Counted from the stretch's first letter, positions 32,401 through 45,544 are shown. The stretch: DNA of 64,000 bases from Conchocele bisecta (GCA_029237695.1 CM055265.1:215590506-215654505), one strand, 5' to 3'. A program made the numbers and translations. The notes: generated from the letters alone by a model not told the origin.

Positions 32401-33240
32401 CAAGAGGGCCATGATGGCCCTAATTCGCTCACCTGACTCCATGAACACCAGAGGAGAATGTGACATTGAGTTCATATGTGTTTAAACAAAAGTGTGCTAT
32501 TTTAGATGGCGGTCATCTCGGATTAAGCGATGACTCTCATTTTACAAAATCTGAAAATGCTTCACCCAAGGATCTTAACTTACTATGATGTTTGGCCAGC
32601 ATCAGCCATGTGGTTCCTGAGAAAAAGACGTTAAAAATCTCGAATAAATGGACCCTTTGGTGGCCATCATGGATGACATAATCATCCAATTCCGACAAAT
32701 ATTGCACCAGAGCAATCGCCTCATCGATACCTTCAATTTGATATATGACATGAGCATATTCGGTCAAAAATAAAATTTGACCCCAAGGGCCACGCCCATT
32801 TTTGACCTCGGGGTCACCATTTTAACACCTTTGAAAGAGCATTGTACATCGATCATTCCTACAAAGTTTCGTCGAAATCCAGCTGGCGGTTCATGAGAAG
32901 AAGATTTTTTAAGAATTTGTGCTATTTTTAGACGGCGGCCATCTTGGATTAGTGACGACCTCGGTTTTAACAAATCTGGAAAGGCGTCACCCATGGACCA
33001 TAACTGTGAAGTTTGGCCAGCATGGGCCAAGCGGTTCGTGTAAAGAAGAATTTTGAAATCTCTAATTATGTGACCATCCAATTTCGACAAAAAATGTACC
33101 AGAGCGATCGCCTCTTTGATACCTTCGATGTGATATAGGCATGACCCCATTCGGTCAAAAATAAAATTTGACCCCACGGGCCACGCCCATTTTTGACCCC
33201 GGGGTCACCATTTTAACAACTTTGAAAGGGCATTGATTGT
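32401..33240 (+). mobile_element. HINE-D element 2
   Basis: Starts caagagggccatgatggccc, with two ~390 bp units (attcggtcaaaaataaaatt; gacggcggccatcttggatt; ccatttttgacc). It interrupts the PYRN-type fragment at gtaacaaa, where the 29.6 kb copy reads on. Minus-strand frames with repeated motifs are by-products of the units. Confidence 0.6.
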
Positions 33241-33339
33241 TTGAGCCAATAAAGGCAGCAGTCAGGAGAGACAGTTTAATTTTAAACAGTTTCTGTGATC
33301 ATTCTGCCATCTGCATCGAGAGTTTCCACAAAAACTGCT

Positions 33340-33536
33340 CCATTAACCCTCAGTGCCGAGTCAAATTTTGTCGAGTGCTGTTTGTTTATTTTCAATGTTT
33401 CTCATCAAAAACGTGATTTGGCAGTACACGTAGTTTAATCTCAAGTGCTGTCAAACCATGTTTTTGGTTGCCAACAATGGAATTTAAAAGGAAACAGCAG
33501 ACAACAAAATTTAATTCAGCATTTTAAGGGTTAAAC
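33340..33536. mobile_element. MITE-3 copy d
   Basis: Left end cattaaccctcagtgccgag; right end cagcagacaacaaaatttaa, then ttttaagggttaa. This copy lacks an insert at the site occupied by HINE-A in copy c, so it models the empty site. Confidence 0.6.
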
Positions 33537-33542
33537 GGGATT

Positions 33543-34156
33543 CACAACCAAACAGTAACATCTCAGTTGAATCCATCCTTACTGGAATTCACAACCAAAC
33601 AGTAACATGTCAGGTGAATCCATCCTTACCTTACTGGAATTCACAACTAAACACTAACATCTCAGGTGAATCCATCCTTACTGGGATTCACAACCAAACA
33701 GTAACATGTCAGATGAATTCATCCTTACTGGGATTCACACCCAAACACTAACATTTCAGGTGAATTCATCCTTACTGGGATTCACACCCAACCACTAACA
33801 TTTCAGGTGAATTCATCCTTACTGGGATTCATACCCAAACACTAACATGTCAGGTGAATCCATCCTTACTAGGATTCACACCCAAACAGTAACATGTCAG
33901 GTGAATCCATCCTTACTGGGATTCACACCCAAACACCAACATTTCAGGTGAATTCATCCTTACTGGGATTCACACCCAAACACTAACATGTCAGGTGAAT
34001 CCATCCTTACTGGGATTCACACCCAAACACTAACATTTCAGGTGAATCCATCCTTTCTGGGATTCACAACCAAACAATAACATCTCGGGTGAATCCATCC
34101 TTACTGGGATTCACAACCAAACAGTAACATATCAGATGAATCCATCCTTTCTGGGA
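33543..34156. repeat. 47 bp minisatellite, about 13 copies
   Basis: Unit: attcacacccaaacactaac, then atttcaggtgaatccatcct and tactggg. Units vary at a few positions, with subgroups (acatgtcag versus acatttcag) that alternate. Two units deviate in length at the left. No coding signal. Confidence 0.85.
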
Positions 34157-34273
34157 TGAAACATGATTTAATTATTGAAATGTGAACAGTGTAGACCATG
34201 ACCAGGCTGCACAAATGCACAAGGTGGCCGTGTCTACTCTGATAGCCAACAACTTCACCCTTTCAACACTACA

Positions 34274-34515
34274 GGGGGCCGTTTCACTAAACGTCTTACA
34301 ACTAAAATGTTCGTAAGCGCAAATTTAGAATCGTCTGCAAATTTGAATTGATGGATTTACATTTATTGAGCATAGGCTGCATATGCAGCCTATGTCAATA
34401 AATGTAAATCCAACAATTATTTACAAGAAAACAGTGTTAATGTGAAATTTACAGACTATCATAAGTTTGCACTTAAGAACATTTTAGTCGTAGGAAGTTT
34501 AGTGAGACGGGCCCC
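34274..34515. mobile_element. MITE-4, ~242 bp palindromic element
   Basis: Ends gggggccgtttcactaaac and gtttagtgagacgggcccc are inverted repeats. The centre is a long near-perfect palindrome at 34354-34411 (ggatttacatttattgagca to its complement) around ctgcatatgcag. No coding capacity. A fragment of the end occurs at 31931. Confidence 0.75.
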
Positions 34516-36122
34516 GGGCCGGTATAGTTGTCGTGGCAAAAAGTGTAGATCCAGATGAACCGGCTCATGACGAGCTGAGCCGTCTCATCGGGATCTGCAC
34601 TTTTTGCGAGTAATTTTCATATTTTTGATAACAAAAGCACCCTCTTTTCATGAATGGACTTATCTGAAAATCATTTTCTGACAATTGGATTGGCTGCAAA
34701 ATTAACATATCGAAATCCATTCCAGTTCCAGTGAAAGGGTTAATACCAAATATTGACAGTTTTATCAGGATATACATTGAATAGTAGAATACAGTTTGAG
34801 CTTGTTTTCTGAAAGCTTCAATGTGTATCAGGGGGAGTAACTGATGATCCCCCTTGAGTTCTGTCCTATATTTAGGCTACAGTGTAGTGCTATTTTTAGT
34901 CAGAGGTGGGAAACCAATATAGGAACCAGTCGACTAATTACGGATAATGTGACCGTAAACCAGTCCTGGTACAGCTTAGCAACAAGGAGTAACTTCTCAG
35001 CAACGGCATTGATTGTTATTATCATGAAAGAGAGATAAATAAAATAGATGCTGCAGGAAAGATATGTCTGTGCCAAACATTTTATTTTATTATTTGCATG
35101 CTCTACACATGCATGTTAAATTTTCTGTGTGCGACTTGATGTGGGGGTGAAATAACTCATGGAAATCAACCCGCATGACCCCGTGTTTGGCATGGATCTA
35201 GAACCGGCTTAGGTCACTGACTCCAGGAATGGAAGTAACAAAATTGATTTTGGCGCAGGTAGTTTGCGATTGTCATGTTTGTGTGAATGTGGGTCTATGG
35301 GAAATCATAATATGGCCAATTTCTCAAAAAAGTACCACTTTTCAGCTATGGGACATTGCTAGAATGTTAACTGAAGTGATTGTATCAAGTAAAATGTCTG
35401 CTTCAGGAAATTTGGCAAATTCTGTCAGAAGAAACCAATTACAGTATTTACCATAGTTATTTGTTACTTATCGGAAACTGGATTCAATTTTTTCTTATCC
35501 AGCACAACTTTTTGGTAATTTCTTTGCTACATTTGTATAGATAGCCCGTTTAGAGTATTTTCTGGACCTATTGAATCAATTTGTAAATGAGTGTTGCCAG
35601 TGTGTGAAAGCAAATTTTACTCAATAACCTTGAATTTTGTGGGTTGGCTGTGAATTTTGCCCATTATTTCATAACATTTGTTACAGGAAATAGCAAAACC
35701 TATCAGTTGTGTGAAACAGTGTTCCACTCAATGAGTAAGTGCCATTGCGTAAAGCATTTATGCGGTTATTCGTATAACAGGGCATCATTAGTGGACCAAC
35801 GGAAATCATGGAATTGTTAAATCTTATATGCTGGTTTGAGGGTTGTCGCGAAATACTAAATATGTCGCGACTCACACTGTACTGACCCAATCAACGTGAA
35901 TACATATTTCGATGAAAGTTAATGAATAATTGTTATAATTAATACGAAATTGGACAATTATCTCCTTCTATATCTGGGATTCTTCATTCAAACAGTTGTA
36001 TAACTAAGTCAGAGCGGCAATAACAAACCTGGCAAAACCTTACAGTTTACGAGGCACATTAATTTAAAAGATATTCATGTAAATGTCAGATAAACACCTT
36101 GACACGGTAAAATAACCAATTT
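34516..36122. other. No gene recognised; one imperfect inverted repeat
   Basis: An imperfect inverted repeat at about 34538-34606 (gcaaaaagtgtagatccaga with ggatctgcactttttgc) may be another small foldback element. The rest shows no motif, repeat or splice-consistent coding sequence that I can support. Confidence 0.4.
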
Positions 36123-36495
36123 CTGCATGTGGGCTACCAACTTTCGTCGAAATCCGGCTAGCGGTTCATGAGAAGAAGATTTTTTAAGAATTTATGCTAT
36201 TTTTAGACGGCGGCCATCTTGGATTAGCGATAACCTCCGTTTTAACAAATCTGAAAAGCCTTCACCCATGGACCATAACTTTGAAGTTTGGCCACCATGG
36301 GCCACGCGGTTCATGTGAAGAAGAATTTTGAAATCTCTAATAAAGGAACGATCTTTTGACCTTTCGGCGGCCATCTTGGATGACATAGCCATCCGATTTC
36401 GACAAAAAAATGCACCAGAGTGATCGCCTCGTTGATACCTTCGATTTGATATATAACATGACCATATTCTGTCAAAAATAAAATTTGACCCCACG
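36123..36495 (+). mobile_element. HINE-D fragment 3
   Basis: One truncated unit: actttcgtcgaaatccggct, cggcggccatcttggatta, ctttcggcggccatcttgg, ttgaccccacgg. It lacks the hairpin head. Confidence 0.55.
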
Positions 36496-37363
36496 GACAA
36501 TTCTCATATGCTGCCAAAACATGTTTATTATTCGAAAAAAAAAAAAAAATATATTTTGACAAAACTTGAAATCGGAGTAGAGAGACATACCTTTAACTTG
36601 ATACTTTTACCATCAACATAGGTATTATAAAATATGAATTATAACCGTTTATAAAAGTTCCGTTTTTTTACCACATAGTAAGTGCACGAGTTCCGGCGAA
36701 TAAACCTGTCCGACGATGTTTATACAAAATGGCTTCCCGAGAAATGATAGAAATGTCTGTGCTATTAAATTGTCGGTCGTGACGCACAGGACGGGTATAA
36801 ATGTAGGTTTGATCAAATGTTCGATTGGAAACAATGTTTTTTCTATGCGAAATGTTTCTTTACGGGCCGGGACGACGTAAAAATGTATTTTCAAAAAGAT
36901 GTTTACTCCTTTATAGCAATATCGGCCTCGGAAATGTGTCCGTTCTTTCCCGACCTAGCAATGATGATATTTTTTTACAACAAAACAATCGATAGCTCGA
37001 AAACGCGTTGACATAGCGCAATGGGGAATACATCGTTGCGCAATACTAACATTGTCCCAACTTCTGCAATAGGCGACAATGATATAACTCGGTTGACGAT
37101 TCGTGAGAGTCCGTTGTCTCGAGCCCGTATGGGCTCGGCCTTCCCTATAATGATTAGATGGAGGAGGTAAAATTATTTGTTTCGTTTCTTCATTTATTGA
37201 TGCTTTTATGCATATTTAATGTATTTATAGACCTCGGTCCGTTACTTCAACCTGTGGTAAGGATCAGTAAGCGGATTGAAACCGTGGAATACCTTCCATG
37301 CTCTAATATACATATATGGCAAGAAATCATGGCAGATTCCCTGGTAGGCGTGTTTGTAGACTA
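36496..37363. other. No feature recognised
   Basis: Opposed open frames at 36650-37010 are shadows without motifs. A small hairpin gagcccgtatgggctc lies at about 37120. Confidence 0.35.
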
Positions 37364-37682
37364 GTCTACATGGGGTACATGTATTTTGTGCCCTCGTACC
37401 CTATGTAACCCATTGTACCCTAGTGTGGATGCTGTAGACTATTTTGTGCCCTTGTACCCTATGTAACCCATTGTACCCTATTGTAGATGCTGTACACTAT
37501 TTTGTGCCCTTGTACCCTATGTAACCCATTGTACCCTATCGTACCCTAGTGTGGATGCTGTAGACTATTGTGTGCCCTTGTACCCTATGTAACCCATTGT
37601 ACCCTATTGTACCCTAGTGTGGATGCTGTAGACTATTTTGTGCCCTTGTACCCTATGTAACCAATTGTACCCTATTGTAGAT
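37364..37682. repeat. Minisatellite of ~59-69 bp, five copies
   Basis: Unit: tgtaccctatgtaacccatt, gtaccctattgta, gatgctgtagactatttt, gtgccct. Length variants differ by one extra gtaccctat. It could extend by slippage. Confidence 0.8.
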
Positions 37683-39147
37683 ACTGATTTCTTGACATAT
37701 CTACTAATATATACTCTACAGTCTGTATACATATTTGAAATACCATTTCTTTTAATAATTTGAGAATGTATACTAAATACACAAGACATTTATTTTAGTA
37801 GATTCAAACATTACAAACAAATAGACTACATTAAAATTACCTACGCTATATATCCGCAGTAGCTGTCTCTTTTTCTGTAAGCTAAATATAGTTAAGAAAT
37901 GGGAAATTATGGGTTATTTAAAAAAAAGCTATATATAGACCTATCCAGCACGTAGTGTGTCGCTAGGCAGAATTCTACTGAAACACCGGAATGCTACGCA
38001 TGCGCATTGGCCTGTAGGGCAAAATAAAACACGGAAGTGAAATGTTGTCGTTTGCTGTCATCGTTAATTTAGCGGATTAATTAGATTACAGGCCTGTCAT
38101 TTCTCCCGTGTTGTGCCCGATTACCAACTTTGTGTTCATATTACCCGCGTATGTGTATTGGTGTTCAAACATCCGGCAATTTGTCGACACAAATCACTAG
38201 TTTGCTTTGATGTGTCGAGGTCAGAAATGAAAATAGATTACAAATACTGACAAAACGTTCACCCATGTTAGGTACACTTTCAAACACAATACAACGCTTT
38301 TAATTAATACACGAGATAATTATACGATGTGAGTTAATTTATTGATTAATATTCTCCGCAGTGAAAGCTTAATTCGAGTTGATATAGAGATAATAATGTC
38401 CACCCTCTCGTTGACAACACCTGAAATGGGATGGCACGATTTACCCAAATCTTCACGTAATCATTATATGTGTTAATAATTAAAGCTGTATACATCATAA
38501 TAACAATGTTTAGACTATACTTATATACTATCAGTCATAAATTTGCTCATACCAGGACCCATTTTAATGTTTTGAGGCAAATTTATATATGAAACCTTTT
38601 TAGACTTTTAGCACATCAGAAGTTCGATCTGCCCATGTATGCACAGGTGTTTCTAGCGTGTCTTATGTACAAAACAATTCAAATGCGCCGGGTTAATGAT
38701 AAGTGTTAACTTCAGATTCGACAACTAGACATATTTAATGAGGAACGATCCGTTATAATAATGCTATATCAGTCGCTTTACCCTTTCATCGATTATCTCC
38801 CCTGTTCGAATTAGCATTTTGGGAATAGTGGTATATTGTGATGGTGCACTACCGACTGTGCGTTTTAATCTTATTTTCTGTCAATATGTGCTGTTACATG
38901 ATATACTATTGAATATAGTGTAGAGAAATTAAATATTATAATTATAAATGTTATTTTTAAAGAATATTTGAGTAAATTGTGCTGCCACGAGAGATGCAAG
39001 GCCCATTTTTATGAACATTTTTCCTATTTTCTGGTAGGTATATGCTAAGTAAATTTCTGGCATTAAACTGGTAGAATTATGACAGGCCTGGAATTAAAAT
39101 CAAATACAAATATTGTGTAGATCTATATGAGACATAACATATTCACA
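37683..39147. other. Upstream region of the THAP transposase gene; no terminus found
   Basis: A+T-rich, with no coding signature. If the element at 39.1-46.5 kb is of ISL2EU type, one of its terminal inverted repeats may lie here, but I could not pair any segment with the right side by eye. Confidence 0.35.
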
Positions 39148-41930
39148 ATGCCATCATCATGCTGTGCTGTTGGCTGCACTGCGAGGTGGGAGACGGGATC
39201 AGCAGTGAAAATGTTTCGGTTTCCGAACCAATCTGTGGACCCGGACAGGCGCGACAAATGGATCCAGAAAGTCGGTCGTTTTCCTGCAGCAGACCAGACT
39301 AGCTCACGTCCAGATGGTCTGTGGGAACCAAAGCCTCATGATAGAATATGCAGCAAGCATTTTGTTCAAGGTAATGTTAAACAGCTTAAATAGAAAATAT
39401 ATGATTGGACAGCTCACCTCACAGAGACTGTGTCGCCCCCGTCATAAATTTGAGTTTAAATCAAGCTAACCCAAGCTGGAATAGAAAACTCGTAAAACTT
39501 TTTAAACAGTTGTAGATACAGACCAGAAACTTGGTATGTAGCTTCCTTATGATGAGTGGATGCGCAAAGTTTATTTCGATTTGACCCCTGGGTCATGGAT
39601 TATCTCCCCCTTTTTGGCTTAGAATTTGGCAATTTTGCCTTGTAAGTGGTAAAACTTTTAAACCCTAATAGCTACACACGTGAAACTTGGTATGTAGCTT
39701 CCTTATGATGAGTAGATGCGCACAGTTTATACCAGAGACATCATCTGATACATTTTCTGGCAAACTAAACATTCATTCACCATTACCACATTTTATATCA
39801 GATGTAAATTTCCACACTGATATCAGGGGCGATAACCGTGTTTCCTTAAAATGTCCAGACATTACTATTATTCACTGTATTTTATTTTTTATGTGCAATG
39901 ATCATACCTTATAATCTGTCGAAAATAATATTTGTTCAGGTGACACATTTAATTAGTATAAATAATTAAAACATGTCAAGCCTCATTTGCATATGAAAAT
40001 AGCCTGATACCACCGCGCGTCACTATCAGTAAAATAAATATTACTAAATGATTATATCTGTATAGCGGGCACTCGTAAGTGTTAGACCTGGTGGAATAGT
40101 GACACAAGTATACACTTATTTAATTCCTAATAAGAACAGTTTGTGCCTACTGAGTGGGCATGTACCTTTAATATACATCCATATGTTCATTCTGTCGCCC
40201 ACACATGTGGCTTTCATGTCAAATTACTAAGAAAATGCTTTTCTCCTGTTTACATAATTATATGTGGTGGTGACTGTAGAAACATGTTTTTTGGGTTTTG
40301 TGACCAGTGTAGATCCAGATCAGCTAGTGCATCTGCAGTCTGATCAGGATCTGCACTGTTCGCCATTCCATCAATGACACGCCTGTAATGCTTCTAACAA
40401 GCAATATGGATTGTTATCGGGCTACATGAGTATGCTATTTGATCAGGAGCTACACTTGTCACAAATTCCATAAGCCCCATTTCTCCAGTCACAACCATAT
40501 ATATATATATATCGCTGATGAAGCATACTCAAAGATCAATATGTTGTTGCAGGTAGACCTTCTTCAGAGGTAACTGATACAGACTATCTGCCAACCATAT
40601 TCCAGCACACCATTTGTTTAAACAAGAAAACTCTACAAATGAAAGTGAACAGGTACAACCGTTTAAAAGACAGAGGAGAAAAAAAAATCAAAATCTGTTG
40701 CTGCTATAGCTCTCATGAAATTATCCAGTTATGGTGAAGAATGTGTGATGGAAGTGGAAAATTTTGATACTGCCAGTAAAACGTGTGCATGCCAGGCTAG
40801 TGTCACGACTAAGGAAGTTGGGATTCAAACCGACCATTCACATTTACATGTATATGTAGAACAAGCTGATAACTATATTTATGACCAACAAAATTGTACA
40901 ATAAAGAAACAAGAAGATCTTATACATTACTAATGATGAGCAAAACACTCAGTGATCAAAGCGTCGAACTACGCAATATAATAAATAATTTAAATGTAAA
41001 ATTGTTATCACTGGAAATGGAAAACAAACACCTTGAAGAGAAGATCCGTGAAATGTTTAGTTACAAATATATTGAAAATGATGACGTAAAAACTAACTAC
41101 TACACTGGACTGCCTAATTATTCAATATTCGAGACTGTGTTCATTCACACAGTAAAACATGTAAATAGAAAAATACAAAATTGAATTTGAAAGACGAAAT
41201 GTTCACGACCTTGATGAAATTACGGCACAATCCAGGGATGGAAGATCTGGCCTACAGATTTGGTATAAGTAAGGCTTCGGTGACTAACATATTTCATGTT
41301 TGGCTAAATGCCCTATATTCATCTCTAGGAGGACTTGTTACATGGCCACCACTTGACAAGGAACTGCAGCTACCTGAAGTGTTTCGGAACAGTAAATTCA
41401 AAAAAGTACGCTGTATTATCGACTGTACAGAGGTATTCATTGAACGTCCAACTGCTCTGAAAGCACGTGCACAGACCTATTCAAACTACAAAAAACATAA
41501 CACCATCAAAATTTTGATAGGTATCAGTCCATCGGTGCTGTGACATTCTTATCAGAGTGCTGGGGAGGACGGGTGAGTGACCGGAAAATAACAGTTGAAA
41601 GCGGCCTGCTAGATCTGTTTGTGCCAGGTGATGTTGTGATGGCTGATCGTGGCTTCAACATGAAAGATGATTTTGCCCAACGCAGTGTAGAATTAATTGT
41701 GCCGGCATTTCATTTACTAGAGCAAACAACAGCTGTCAGCACTGGAAGTTGAAGAATCAAGACAGATGTCAAGAGCGAGAATTCACGTTGAACGGGTCAT
41801 TGGTCGGATAAAGGATTTTAAGATCATTAGTGGGCCAATGCCCATAACATTTGTGAAGGGAAAGGGCACTTGTAAAAAGATTTTGCGAGTTGTGAGTGGT
41901 GTAGTTAACATTAATCCACCATTGCTTTAG
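39148..41930 (+). pseudogene. THAP zinc finger / DDE_Tnp_4 transposase, two exons, frameshifted
   Basis: Exon 1 (39148-39370) encodes a THAP C2CH zinc finger: MPSSCCAVGC, then W-I-Q-K-V and DRICSKHF. The ATG at 39148 is preferred over 39127 because THAP domains start M-P-x-x-C. A gtaatg donor joins a tgttgcag acceptor at 40552, in phase. Exon 2 opens with DYLPTIF, the THAP AVPTF-like box. It continues with a coiled coil (about 40980-41060, NLNVKLLSLEMENKHLEEKI), a helix-turn-helix (YRFGISKASVTNIFHVWLNA), and the catalytic core: IIDCTEVFIERP (first Asp, ~41420), VVMADRGF (second Asp, ~41640) and HVERVIGRIKDFKI (Glu, ~41790), stop at 41928. Frame changes occur near 40684 (poly-A run), 40920, 41165, 41530 and 41725. 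The intron holds MITE-1 copy c. Confidence 0.7.
40262..40500. mobile_element. MITE-1 copy c, in the transposase intron
   Basis: In reverse orientation to copy a: tatgtggtggtgactgtag at the left, cccatttctccagtcacaac at the right, core gatcaggatctgcactgtt. It lies 53 bases before the exon 2 acceptor. Confidence 0.65.
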
Positions 41931-43418
41931 CCAGTACATAGTTGCTAGCATGTGGTACAAATTTGTAAACAATAAGCATGATAAAGCCAAGTTATTCATG
42001 ATAATCGCAGAATATGACTGTCAGAGTATCATTTATGGCCAAGCAATTTAGATGAAGAAGAAAGTTAAAATATAGTTTGTTAGATGTGGTAGGCAATCAA
42101 ATGATTAGGGTAAAAATAAGATGAACACAATAGAATTGAGGAACATGCACACAATCCGATACAAGCTGGTTTCATGGAGAACGCTAAGCAAACCTTCAAT
42201 GTTCCCCACATGGAATGGAATGGTGCTTAACGGCCCATCAACACAAAAGAGTATTATTTAGGGCCAATCAATGTAGATGAAGAATAAATCCCCACATGGA
42301 ATACCTCTGTCAGTTTAATATTAACAAGAGATGTTTTATTGTACATCAAACCGAAATATGTTAGTCACCTTAAATGTACATGCCAAATCAAGGGACCCAT
42401 GTTAATCGCCGAACACAACTACCAGAAAATATAAATTGCAAGTGTGGTTATAAATATTTTAATCTTGTACAACCAGTACCTGTGCACATGAGAAATAAGT
42501 ACTACTTTATGGACCACCTACTAAGAAAAGCCACCTTTCGGACCCTGATAACTAACTTTACTATTCCAGTCAACATTTTAATTGAAAACTGTTATTCATG
42601 ACCACAACCAATATTTGATTGAGAGAATGGCAGCAAGCATGACCCAACGGGATGCACAGGCTAATCTGGGACTATGCTGGTTGCACATGTCGAAAGGTAC
42701 CTTTTCTCATCCGGTGGCCCATATACTAACATCATTACATGTACCAAACTCCCTCTATACATTGATATTACACATTTTGGACGAATATCTGCATTGTTAT
42801 GTCTGGGAAATCATTTCATGGGCCTGAAAAGTTTAAAATTGACATGCAGGGGTGGATCCAGCATTCAGGTTTAGGTGTGGATCCTCAAATGTAAATGAAA
42901 CGCACATGATAGGTAACTTTCCTAACATCTGATTATAAGATTCTGATCTGACTGACTGCTGATGCACAGGCTGATCTGGACCTACACTGGTCACAAAACT
43001 ATCTTACTATGTACAACCCATAGATTAGTTGCATCTCTTGTAGCGTTTGACACAGATGTCAAACAATGACATATACACTAATAAAACTTAGTATAACATG
43101 TTCCAAAGATAATTATTTACAATGTGCTTTCAATTATCGCATGCCAAAATATACAACATGTTTGATGTATGGGTTATCATCGATCATGATTTATGTATTT
43201 TAAATGGGTACATTTATTGTCAGAAATAAGACTTGCTATCGACTTGGGACTACATATAATGGATATTGCAAATTTCACTAAATAATATTAGTTTTTTTCT
43301 GTCAAATTCTAAGCGGTCTGTGTCAAACGCTGCAATAGGTGAAACTGGCTAATATCTGTTCCATGCAACCAAAAATGTTGTGTAATAAATAGAAAACCAA
43401 TGCTACTGTCATTTAACA
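41931..43418. other. Intergenic stretch between convergent transposon genes
   Basis: No coding signature. Fragments of MITE-1 occur near 42640 (ggatgcacaggctaatctgg) and 42955 (gatgcacaggctgatctgga). A SINE-like fragment (ggtgcttaacggcccatcaa) lies near 42220. Confidence 0.45.
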
Positions 43419-43960
43419 TCAAGTTTACCTGACTCGGCTCTGTAACGGTAATAATTCCTTGATAAGCCTTGGAATTCATACGCGTTTCCTAGCCTTGACT
43501 AGTAAACTTGATATACATGAACAGAATTTGAACTACATGTAAAACGTGTGACTGTATATCAGACACACCATGTGATTTTACATGATAAACAGAATGACAT
43601 GCTAGTTTATTTTTACATCACGTTTATCAGGCTCGGTAGGAATTCTTCGGCAAGCCTTGGAATTCATACGTGTTTCCTAGCCTTGTCGGGTAAACTTGAT
43701 ATAAAAAACACACCTCCTGGTATTCTCTATAAAGTTGATCAAGTTAGGCTCGGAAATAGTATGAATTCCTCAACAAGCCTCGGAATTCTATGCGTTTCCT
43801 ACCCTTGCAGAAAAAAAAAATACTTTAATAGTATTTCCATACAACTGGTATGTTGGATGAGACTTTAAACTGTAGTCCCTTCTATATATGACCTTAGCTG
43901 TTGCTGGGATGTTAAACACTTTCACATTTTTCCTACCCTTGCCTGGTAAACTTGATAACA
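43419..43960. repeat. Cluster of palindromic repeats flanked by ATCAAGTTTAC / GTAAACTTGAT
   Basis: Three related units occur: 43419-43513 (atcaagtttacctgactcgg ... agtaaacttgat), about 43625-43700, and about 43736-43810. Each has gcctcggaattc-like and cgtttcctagcctt phrases that read inward from both sides. A loose end (ggtaaacttgat) lies near 43947. A single related end occurs at 1051 (atcaagtttaccagacaagg). Likely foldback elements in tandem. Located between the two ISL2EU genes. Confidence 0.6.
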
Positions 43961-45221
43961 CATGAAGAGAATGTTGAGCTAGAACGTATGTGTGATTTGT
44001 CAGTATATTGACGGACGACAGTATTCCACAGACAATTTATTCAGCTTTCCTTTTTTTGGATTTTGGTATAAATGTTGAAATTTCTTCAGTTCCACATAAT
44101 AATTTATGAGTTAATACTTCAGGCAAAACACATTTGCTGTAGAAATTAGACAGCTTCTTGATCAACAGTTGGAAAAAGTGAACATCCAAATAAATTCTCT
44201 CGACATGTAAACCTTTAGGGGTAAAGCACACAAAGTCGCAATAGTCAAGATCACATATACCCATCTGACCCTGCACTTGGTAAAAATATGGATGGTTGTA
44301 TTTGAGAGCACCGTCACAAAGGCCGTAATCATTAGGATCATGCTCTGTCAGACAAAATGAATCATCCACAACACTGCATGGAGAAGTATCCCTGTATTTG
44401 AATGGACATTTGATTTCCACACAGCCCTTACCACAACAGTCGCACTGTACAAATCCATCTGGGCTAGTACCTAGATATGGATGAGAATCACTGACAACAA
44501 AATCCTGCCTTCGAGATGCTGATGTTATTGTGGGATTTTGAAGAAAATTCAACATATTGTTTCATAGCAACATTTTCATGATCAGTACCCCATTTTGTCG
44601 CAGTGGTGGACACATTCGTACCATAAACAATCTTTTTCAACAGTGATACAGACGGATTTTCTGAAGCTGTATGCATCGCAGCATAGAAGTTGGAGCTTGT
44701 AACTCTTCCAGCTCTATATGTGTGCCAAAGTCCACTTTCAGCTTGCTTACGTGTAACACGTTCTAGCTCAACATTCTGTTCATGTGATATGGATGGATAA
44801 TTTTACAAAGAGTATCGTTACATGTTATTTCAATTTGTTGAACTAAAAGTGGCATGATCTTTTTTGTATAAAGTGAACAAGTTCAATGGAAGGTTGTCTG
44901 GTTTTATGTCGCTCGGTTTGGGTCAATAACTGTGAAAACAACAGCGTCCGGAGCACATTTCCTCAGGTCTTTCAATAGAGCAGTCGGGTCGTCTAATGGC
45001 GGGTCCACGTGACATGTACCTGGCTGGGAGCCTTCTTTAACGAGATGGCTTATCAAAGTTGATCTCAGTCAATGGAGCCGGCTCTAACTGAAAAAAATAC
45101 CGAAGAAAACAATTGATGGATAGTGGTGGTGAAAAAAATATTTATTTATACATAATAAAAGAATGAATCACAAGACTGTAGTTGAAGGTAAAAGTAGTAA
45201 GATTAGTACTAATCATATTAC

Positions 45222-45360
45222 TTTTATGGAGCGGGGCTAAATGAAGCTGGTGTGAGGACCTGGCACCAGATCAGGTTATTCCAATTTCAGGGATATATAA
45301 AAAAATAAATTGTAAATATATTCAGTTCTGATTTTGGGATCCCCACCCGACCCAGCGGCA
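45222..45360 (-). mobile_element. SINE-like repeat, copy 7, in intron
   Basis: Reverse orientation: acctggcaccagatcaggtt, attccaatttcagggatata, cagttctgattttgggatcc. It is followed on plus by a PYRN-type fragment at about 45385-45490 (GSFNDGFHSYRN, then GLALVYIFGL). Confidence 0.5.
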
Positions 45361-45384
45361 TGGGCATACAGGTGCAATGTAGGA

Positions 45385-45490
45385 TCTGATCCGATTATTG
45401 GGCAGTTTTAATGATGGGTTTCATTCTTACCGAAACTGATATCTGCATGGTTTGGCCCTCGTGTACATTTTTGGTCTTTCCGGTATACAA
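45385..45490 (+). pseudogene. PYRN-type fragment in intron
   Basis: Plus-strand reading GSFNDGFHSYRN, a stop, then LHGLALVYIFGLS. Its position relative to the inverted SINE-like copy is the same as at 7.5 and 29.6 kb, so SINE and fragment may be parts of one larger repeat. Confidence 0.35.
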
Positions 45491-45544
45491 GAGTTGAATG
45501 ATGTTATGCCCATTATAAAAGTAGTAGAATAGTACTAATCATAT

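Noticed and set aside
32537..33177. Minus frames with SKLDGHIIRD and similar repeated motifs, also near 4.8-5.2 and 36.2-36.5 kb
   Set aside because: They follow the HINE-D units; the same peptide recurs because the DNA unit repeats, and no start or domain is conserved.
36649..37011. Opposed frames of 64-81 codons
   Set aside because: Mutual antisense shadows with no motif, splice signal or repeat relationship.
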